DNA from: Linanthus parryae
Taxonomy: Eukaryota; Streptophyta; Magnoliopsida; Ericales; Polemoniaceae
Reading direction: 5' to 3'
Length of the DNA stretch: 64,000 nt
Assembly: GCA_023055425.1 (NCBI GenBank)
Contig: JALGPY010000004.1
Span: 62,271,718-62,335,717, forward strand
A model generated the notes under the pieces. That model did not search any database. It was given only the letters and a program-made list of their open reading frames with translations, and was not told the DNA's origin. Position 1 is the first letter of the stretch. Each line of letters starts with the position of its first letter. Shown one piece after another: positions 57,708 through 64,000 of this stretch. Made by a program: the position numbers and the translations under genes.

Positions 57708-60700
57708 TCAGGGATAGTACTTCTTAATCCAGCGCATGTTGACTGAACTCGGGGTTGAGGTTGTTCCGTGCAACCTTCGTATGCTGCAGTAGCCACTGTC
57801 AAAGACTTCTGTGACTTCGAAGGGTCCTTCCCAATTGGCTGCGAACTTTGGGTGAGTCGCTTCTCTCATACAATGGTCAGATGCGCGCAGGACCAAATCT
57901 CCAACAGCGAAATCTCTTCGTTGGACCGTCTTATTGTAAGCACGAGCGATCCTTTCTTGATACCGCTTATTGCTCCTCTTGGCTTGTTCTCGCTTTTCTT
58001 CCAGCAAGACTAAATCATGATCACGTTGATTTTCGTAGAGCGCGTGGAAGGCCAATCTTGCCGAATTGACTCTCACCTCCGCAGGTACCACGGCCTCGGC
58101 CCCATAGCATAGTAGGAACGGTGAGGCCCCCGTTGGTGTCCTTGGAGAAGTTCGGTAAGCCCACAGGGCTATGTTTAGAGAATCAGCCCACTTCTTGTGG
58201 TCATCTGCGACCATCTTGCTCAAAATCCTTAACAGCGTTTTTTTGGTCGCTTCGGCTTGCCCGTTCCCCTTCGGGTAGTAGGGGGTAGAACATATTTGCC
58301 TGATATTGTACTCCGCTAACTTCGCAGCTACCTGGCGATTAACGAAGGGAGTACCGTTATCTGAAAGAATGGTATTTGGGATTCCGAACCTGCATATGAT
58401 GCTTTCCTGAATGAAGTTGACCACAGCTAGCGCATTTGCCGTCTTCAGTGGTGTTGCCTCCACCCATTTGGTGAATAGCTCAGTTGCAGCGAGAATAAAA
58501 TGATTCCCGTGTGACGTTGGTCGGATAGGACCGATAAAGTCTAGAGCCCATGTGTGAAATGGCCATGGCGTCCCTAATGCATGTAGATCCACGGCGGGAG
58601 CGTGCACTAGGTTTCCTTTGAACTGGCACTCCTGGCAGCGTCGCACTTTGGTGCGGCAATCGACCTCCATCGTGGGCCAGAAATATCCAATTGAGAGGAG
58701 CTGCCTGCATAATTTCGCACCTCCTTGGTGTTCCACCTGATGAGAAAGGTCCATGACTTCTTGTGCTTCTCTGTCGTCTAGACATCGCAGCAAGTTGCCC
58801 TCGTGACCTCTTCGCCAAAGCAGGTTTTCCTGTACTACGTATCGAGATGCTTTCCTTTTCAATTTCTCGGCTTCTTTTCTTGATTCGGGCACGGTGCCCT
58901 GGGTGAGAAAATCAAAAAGCGGCTTCCTCCAATCCGTGTCGTCATCAGTTAGAGCGATAAGTAGAGAATCTTTGATTAGTGCGCAACTCTCGCACTTCCC
59001 TTGTATCAGGGCCGCGGCTGTTGACATGTCTGGCCAATGAATGCCATATCTCTGAGCCTTCCGGTAGATTGACACCTCGCTTTCTCCGCAAGCATGTTGG
59101 TGAATCTTTTCTAACAACAGTTGTCCCTCTCGCTCGGAGACGCATCGCATGAGTATTCCGCCAGGACCCTTGTAATAGAGGGTGTTATCATGTATGCAGT
59201 ACCCCTTGGTGAGTGCCCAGCTTTCACTGCTTGTGCCTTCTGCGATAGCTTGTAAGATTGCTTTTCTCCAGTCCGTGTCCTCCATGTGTTCGCTGTCGCA
59301 CACATCTTCTGTCAATGCTGACGACGCTCGTACTTCGATGGAGATCTTTGCGGGACATTTGTCTGTACAGACCTTGGATCCCAAGGTAGCCAAAGCATCT
59401 GCATGCCTGTTGTCTGCTCGGGGCTTGTGCTCGTACCTCACATCGCAGAATTGCTGTACCAGCTTTTGTACTAGGGTGCGGTAAGACAGAAGGTTGATCT
59501 CCTTCAAACCGTACTCGCCCGAGGCTTGCTTGACGATCAGCTTGGAGTCTCCCATGACCGTTAAATTGCTTACTTCTAGAGCTTTTGCTGCACGAAGCCC
59601 TGCGATAAGAGCCTCATATTCCGCTTCATTGTTTGTAACTGCGAAGTTGAGCTTAGCGGACATCTGTATGACCTCCCCATCCGGCTTGGTCAAGACTATT
59701 CCAATGCCTCCGCCTTTCCTTGTTGACGAGCCATCGAAGTGGAGCGTCCAATAGGGCACGTCGATTGCATAGATTTCAGCGCCTTCGAGCTCTTCTTCGA
59801 TCACGGGCTCGTGGCTGTTGTCGGGGAACTGTGCCAACAGATCCGCTACCGCCTGCGACTTGATCGCTCGCGGTCTCACGCATGTGATATCATATTGAGA
59901 GATGGTCATGTACCATTTCGCCAATCTCCCGCCAGGGGTAGTGTGAGTTAGCAGATATCGTATGGGATCGCTCTTGGTGACCACTACTACTTTGTGTGAT
60001 GCAAAATAGTGTTTCAACTTCTCTATCACAACGAACAAGGCAAGGCAATGACGTTCGATGTCTGTGTACCTTGATTCAGCAGGCTGCACAATGCGAGAGA
60101 TGTAGTAGATAGGCCTCTCTTGGCCTTCGTACTCCTGAGCCAAGAGTGCTCCTATGGATCTCCTTGTGGACGTCAGATATAACAGAAGGGGTGATCCCAG
60201 TTGAGGCGCGATCATTATTTTTGAAGATGTCAGCAGGTCCTTCAGCTTTTTGAACGCAGCTTCGTGCTCTGGAGTCCAGCTGTATACGGCGTCTTTCTTG
60301 AGAAGAGCACTAAAACATCAGGTGATTTCTGCAATCGCTGGGATGAATCTTCGCAGATATGATAGCTTTCCCAAGAATCTTTTCAAGGCACTCTGGTTAT
60401 GGGGCGGCGTCATGCCAAGGATAGCTGACACTTTCGCAGGGTCAGGCTCGATCCCTTGGCGATGAACCACGCATGACATGGCCCGCTGATAGGTCGCATC
60501 TATTGAACACTTTCCGTAAATCCGCGAGGTGATCTGATTCCTGCTTGGATTTAACCACGAGGTCGTCCACATAAAACTCCACCTCTTTGTGCATCATATC
60601 GTGGAATAGGGCCATCATGGCCCGCTGATAGGTCGCACGTGCATTTTTAAGACCGAACGGCATCACTGTGTAGTTGAACACTCCCACCGGAGTGATGAAT

Positions 60701-61386
60701 GCAGCTTTCCGAGCGTCTTCAGGGTCCATCTTGATCTGGTTGTACCCGCTGAAGCCGTCCATGAAATTGAACATGCGATGGCCCGCTGTTGAATCGATAA
60801 GCAAATCGATGTTAGGCAGTGGAAAATCGTCCTTTGGGCAGAAACGATTGAGATCCCGGAAGTCCACACAGATGCGAAGCTGTCCGTTCTTCTTCACTAC
60901 TGGCACGATGTTGGCTAGCCATGTGGGATGGTGATTCGGCTCTATGAACTTGGCATCCAGGAGTTTGACAATCTCCTGTTTGATCTTCACGTTAAGTTCC
61001 GGCCTGAAGCTTCTTGTACTCTGCTTTACCGGTTTAGACCCTGGGATGATGTCTAAACGGTGCATGGTGATGCTCGTATCCAGACCTGGCATCTCGTCAT
61101 ACTCCCATGCGAACACATCCTTGTATTCGGTTAGAAGCTGTAGCAATCCTTGCTCTTCCTCGCCTGTGAGGTCCGCACTTAGAAAGACTGGCCTTTTCTT
61201 TTCCTCGTTCGGGCTGAGGAACACTTCCTTTAGCTCTTGCTTTTGTGGTCTGGGCCTATCTTCCATGCATTCAGGTGCTTCCTTGAGCTTCTCGTCTGGA
61301 GTGCTCTGTATTGGTTCTTTCATTACCGCGATCTGCTCGATTTGATTGATTTGCTCAGGGATATCCCCATGCCCGTGTGAGGACAT
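57708..61386 (-). pseudogene. RT - RNase H - second RNase H - integrase polyprotein of element C, broken in RT
   Basis: From 61386: RT with CVDFRDLN and YVDDLVVKSK. Near 60478-60499 about 69 bp are replaced by 22 bp copied from 60615-60636, shifting the frame, and a TGA lies near 60315. From 60215 the frame is open for 835 codons to 57708: RT tail and first RNase H (residues about 1-130), second RNase H (about 155-280, HFDGSST, NNEAEYEAL, MGDSKL, RHADAL), zinc module 1 (about 315-411), zinc module 2 (about 428-530, SHQVEH...CQEC), integrase core (WALDFIGPI, ILSDNGTPF, NGQAEATK) and a C-terminal domain (FAVGDLVLR, NWEGPFEV). Confidence 0.92.
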
Positions 61387-61398
61387 CCCCGCGTACCT

Positions 61399-64000
61399 TC
61401 ATATGCGATAGCACTTCTTCCCATTGGCGTAGAAGCTCTCTATCTCCTTGCCTTCGGGGTCATGCTTTGCAATTCGCTTCAGTGTATACACATTCTTTCG
61501 ATGGTATGCGATACGCGGCGCCTCTTCGCGTGTAGGTGGCTTTTCCTTGGCATCTTCCCTTGTCACCATTACTCCCGCAGGTGACTGGTCCTTGATGTCC
61601 TCCCAGAGAGGCAAAGGAGTAGGGTTGAATGGTCCCGGTGTTTGCTCGTCCGCCATTTCGGTGAACCACACTGCCTCGCTAAGATGTGCTTCATCCAAGT
61701 TGAATGGATTCGTCGAAGCCGGTATCTCGACTATTCTGTCGTTCCAGATAGCTTTCATAACCTGGTGAGCCGTTGAAGGAACTGCGTCGAAGCGATGAAT
61801 CCAGGCTCGACCTATGATCATGTGATACGTGGTGTTCGCGTCTATGACATAGAACTTTGCTGAGCACTTGATTCTGCCAATCTGAACGCCCAGGCGGATC
61901 CATCTGATCGTCATTCTAGAGTCGCTTCCGAATCCCATCAGCGGAGATGGACGCCTGACGATCTTGTGCTCGGGGATCCCTGCTAGCTTCAGTGTGTGGA
62001 GCGAAACGACGTTGACCGCTGCCCCTCCATCGACGAATGCTCGTTTGAACTCGACGCCGTTGATGATGGCTGTCACGTACAGAGGCCTCTGGTGGCTCGC
62101 ATCTGTCTTCTTGTCGCTGGCAGAAAAGGTCATAATCTTTTCTGTAGAGCGAGACGCCCTGATGACTTTCCCGTTGGAGACTACAAGATCCTCCTCATAG
62201 TCCTCTGCTATCCTTAAGATCGCCTTCGTCATTTCTGTCCGGCATTTCTCCGAGAAATTCATCTCGTCGAAGAATCTGTTGAAGCCGTGCGACCCTTTCA
62301 TCCGGTCGGCACGTTCATCCTCTGTGTCCATGCTGTAGTCTTCGTCTTCATGGACCTCGGCAATGATGGGTAGACCATCCTCTGCGACTTCTTCCAAGTC
62401 TACGATCGAGATCATGGCGACCTCTTTGCCTTTCGAGCCTTGCTCCGCATGAGCAGGAAGTGGGTTGTTGCGCACATCCTTCCTGTGATCACTGACGATC
62501 AGCTCGCCGTTCTTCATCTTCTGGTCGAACGCAAACCTGAGCTTCTTGCATTCAGCCGTGGGGTGCATGACCTTGCCGTGGTACTCGCACCACTTAGGGT
62601 CCCTCACCATCTCCTTGGAGGGTATCTTCTCGAGCGGCGGTAGGACACCGTCCTTACGCCACTGCCTGCAGAGGTCGCTTGCCTCCTCTACCGAGCATGG
62701 TAGGGGTGGTACGTCGAAGTTCACAACCTTCGCTTGCTTCTGGGGTGAAACTGTATTAACCTCAGCTTCGCGTCCTCTCTTGTAACTGAATCTCCCGATC
62801 TTGTAGGTGGCGCCGCTCGAAGATCGCTCCGGAGCGTTCTTCTTTTTCTGCCTCTCGACTATAGGCTCAATGTTCTTCGTGCATTCGATTAGCTTTGAAA
62901 ACGTAGGTGTTTGCAAATTGATGAGCATACCTTTATATTCATCTCGCATGCACTGCAGGCATATCTCTACGAGCCGGCTTTCGAGCATTGGATCTTTGCA
63001 CTCCAAGGACTTCGCCCTGAATTTCTTAATGAAAGTGATCCCGTCCTCCTCGCGCTTCTGATACATCCGCGAGAGATGGATCATCGTCACCTTTTCTTCC
63101 ATCTGGAAGAACTTGGTGTAGAACTTCTGGACCATGTCGTCCCAAGTCTTCACGGATCCGGCTTCCAACGTTCGGTACCATTTGTACGCTACGTTCCCTA
63201 GAGATTTCGGGAACTCTCGCATCAATAATTTGGGATCAGCTCCGTATGGTCCCATGACATCGATGAAACGCATGACATGCTCATGAGCGTTTCCGTTGAC
63301 ATCCTCGAACTTGTCCCATTTAGGAGCCTTGTACCCCGCCGGGTTAGGCATGAGATAGATCTCTCGTGGAATGGGTGGATCGTTGTCTAACTTCGGGATA
63401 ATGGTATCCGCGAATGACTGATGAGCCAGAATAGTGTCCATGCGCCTCTGCAGAGACGTCATGCACTCTGGAATGCTTCCTTCGGTAGCTGAAGGAGGGG
63501 TTGCTGCAGGCGGAGGCGACACATATGCCGTCGAAGGATTGGGAACATATTGACTACTCGCATTGCCCCAGATCGCCGTTGGAGGAGGCAAAGGGTACTG
63601 CAGAGTTGGGTTAGACGCCAAAGCCGAGGGCTGAGGAGTGTGAGCAGCGAGAGGCAACATCTGAGCTGTTGACCCCTGAATCGAAGGCAGTTGCGTAGTC
63701 GCCGGTGGAGTCTGCAGATTAGGGTTGGGAGGTGTGGTTGACACTCCCAGTCCCGGAGCAGTAGGGGCTCCTCCTCCTTGAGGGACGGCGGTGGATGATG
63801 AAGGATTTGGCGCAAGGGTGCCCAGAACGGCCAAGATCCGTTCCAATTGCGCAGACTGAGCTTTGAGAGCTTTCGCCTGACTTTGGACAGTGGCGTCCAA
63901 AGACTCTAGCGTCGGTGTCTCGCCGGGAGTGGTATGAGTACGGCGGGTTTCCTCTCCCGAGGCGGTTTCGGTGGAAGGCGATCTGTTGCTGATATCATCC
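61399..64000 (-). CDS. Gag-protease of element C (start outside the window)
   Basis: Frame open from the right edge to the TGA at 61399-61401. Pro/Gln/Thr-rich N-terminal part, gag domain (PREIYLMPNPAGYKAPKWD, KWYRTLEAGSVKTWDDM), Cys/His knuckle CEYHGKVMHPTAEC, acidic linker (HEDEDYSMDTEDERAD), aspartic protease with AFVDGGAAVNVVSLHTLKL, then a C-terminal tail ending GKKCYRI. No internal stop is visible, unlike B. Gag forms the particle shell and the protease cleaves the polyprotein. The next frame (RT) begins in the same phase after the TGA. Confidence 0.92.
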   Translation of the reverse strand, partial: DDISNRSPSTETASGEETRRTHTTPGETPTLESLDATVQSQAKALKAQSAQLERILAVLGTLAPNPSSSTAVPQGGGAPTAPGLGVSTTPPNPNLQTPPATTQLPSIQGSTAQMLPLAAHTPQPSALASNPTLQYPLPPPTAIWGNASSQYVPNPSTAYVSPPPAATPPSATEGSIPECMTSLQRRMDTILAHQSFADTIIPKLDNDPPIPREIYLMPNPAGYKAPKWDKFEDVNGNAHEHVMRFIDVMGPYGADPKLLMREFPKSLGNVAYKWYRTLEAGSVKTWDDMVQKFYTKFFQMEEKVTMIHLSRMYQKREEDGITFIKKFRAKSLECKDPMLESRLVEICLQCMRDEYKGMLINLQTPTFSKLIECTKNIEPIVERQKKKNAPERSSSGATYKIGRFSYKRGREAEVNTVSPQKQAKVVNFDVPPLPCSVEEASDLCRQWRKDGVLPPLEKIPSKEMVRDPKWCEYHGKVMHPTAECKKLRFAFDQKMKNGELIVSDHRKDVRNNPLPAHAEQGSKGKEVAMISIVDLEEVAEDGLPIIAEVHEDEDYSMDTEDERADRMKGSHGFNRFFDEMNFSEKCRTEMTKAILRIAEDYEEDLVVSNGKVIRASRSTEKIMTFSASDKKTDASHQRPLYVTAIINGVEFKRAFVDGGAAVNVVSLHTLKLAGIPEHKIVRRPSPLMGFGSDSRMTIRWIRLGVQIGRIKCSAKFYVIDANTTYHMIIGRAWIHRFDAVPSTAHQVMKAIWNDRIVEIPASTNPFNLDEAHLSEAVWFTEMADEQTPGPFNPTPLPLWEDIKDQSPAGVMVTREDAKEKPPTREEAPRIAYHRKNVYTLKRIAKHDPEGKEIESFYANGKKCYRI

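Larger units (their letters stand above)
49452..64000 (-). mobile_element. Element C: second Tat-lineage element of the B family, right end outside the window
   Basis: LTR 49452-50078, antisense PMD gene, TATA hairpin, tandem array, three hairpins, pol, and gag-PR running off the right edge, all in the order of B. It inserted into the LINE; the left flanking 5-mer is CCAAT (49447-49451). It has a single gag-PR frame, a deletion with filler in RT, and frameshifts in the antisense gene. Confidence 0.92.

Overview
The window is a stretch of plant nuclear DNA made almost entirely of nested and broken transposable elements. I see no ordinary host gene, no rRNA or tRNA gene and no CRISPR array. An angiosperm genome is indicated by Athila, Tat, Tekay/Del-like and Sirevirus-like LTR retrotransposons, initiator-Met tRNA primer sites, an L1-type LINE with a DUF4283 ORF1, spliceosomal GT-AG introns and plant-type TATA and G-box sites. 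I cannot name the species.

Layout. (1) 1-23324: an Athila-like Ty3/gypsy element (A, + strand) that enters from the left. It holds the integrase end of pol, a palindromic GGCC repeat, an env-like ORF, a long 3' untranslated region with three polypurine-tract-like sites, and a 3' LTR. That LTR is split by (2) 6905-22157: a complete 15.25 kb Tat-lineage Ty3/gypsy element (B, gag-pol on the minus strand) with 5-bp target duplications. (3) A's right end lies in the LTR of a Sirevirus-like Ty1/copia element (D, minus strand, 23325-37671). D's gag is split by a Tekay/Del-like solo LTR (E, 31091-35872), which itself contains an Athila-type LTR (31773-33385). (4) 37672-39486: the 3' part of a second copia copy (D2) sharing an LTR with D. 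(5) 39967-47065: a Tekay/Del-like element (G) of two 2.85 kb LTRs around only 0.4 kb of internal DNA. Its 5' LTR carries a 982-bp TIR element (H) with an 8-bp duplication. (6) 47071-49451: L1-type LINE ORF1 remains interrupted by an Athila LTR fragment. (7) 49452-64000: a second Tat element (C) of the same family as B, running off the right edge.

The most interesting content is in the paired Tat elements B and C. Besides gag-PR-RT-RH-aRH-IN on one strand, each carries on the opposite strand a gene of about 1,300 codons in five exons. It encodes a plant-mobile-domain (PMD) protein and has its own candidate promoter, including a perfect TGACGTCA site. This antisense gene and pol converge on an array of about 54-bp tandem repeats and three small hairpins. 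Exon 1 compared between the copies shows mostly synonymous change, as expected of a protein that has been under selection. The pol of both copies also has two tandem integrase-type zinc-finger modules and an in-frame UGA between protease and reverse transcriptase.

Element B is young, with LTRs differing at only about seven bases, yet it is defective; C is defective too. The Sirevirus-like DNA carries a recurring pair of near-perfect palindromes (TTTCAAGGCCTTGAAA) at ten places, inside and outside coding sequence.
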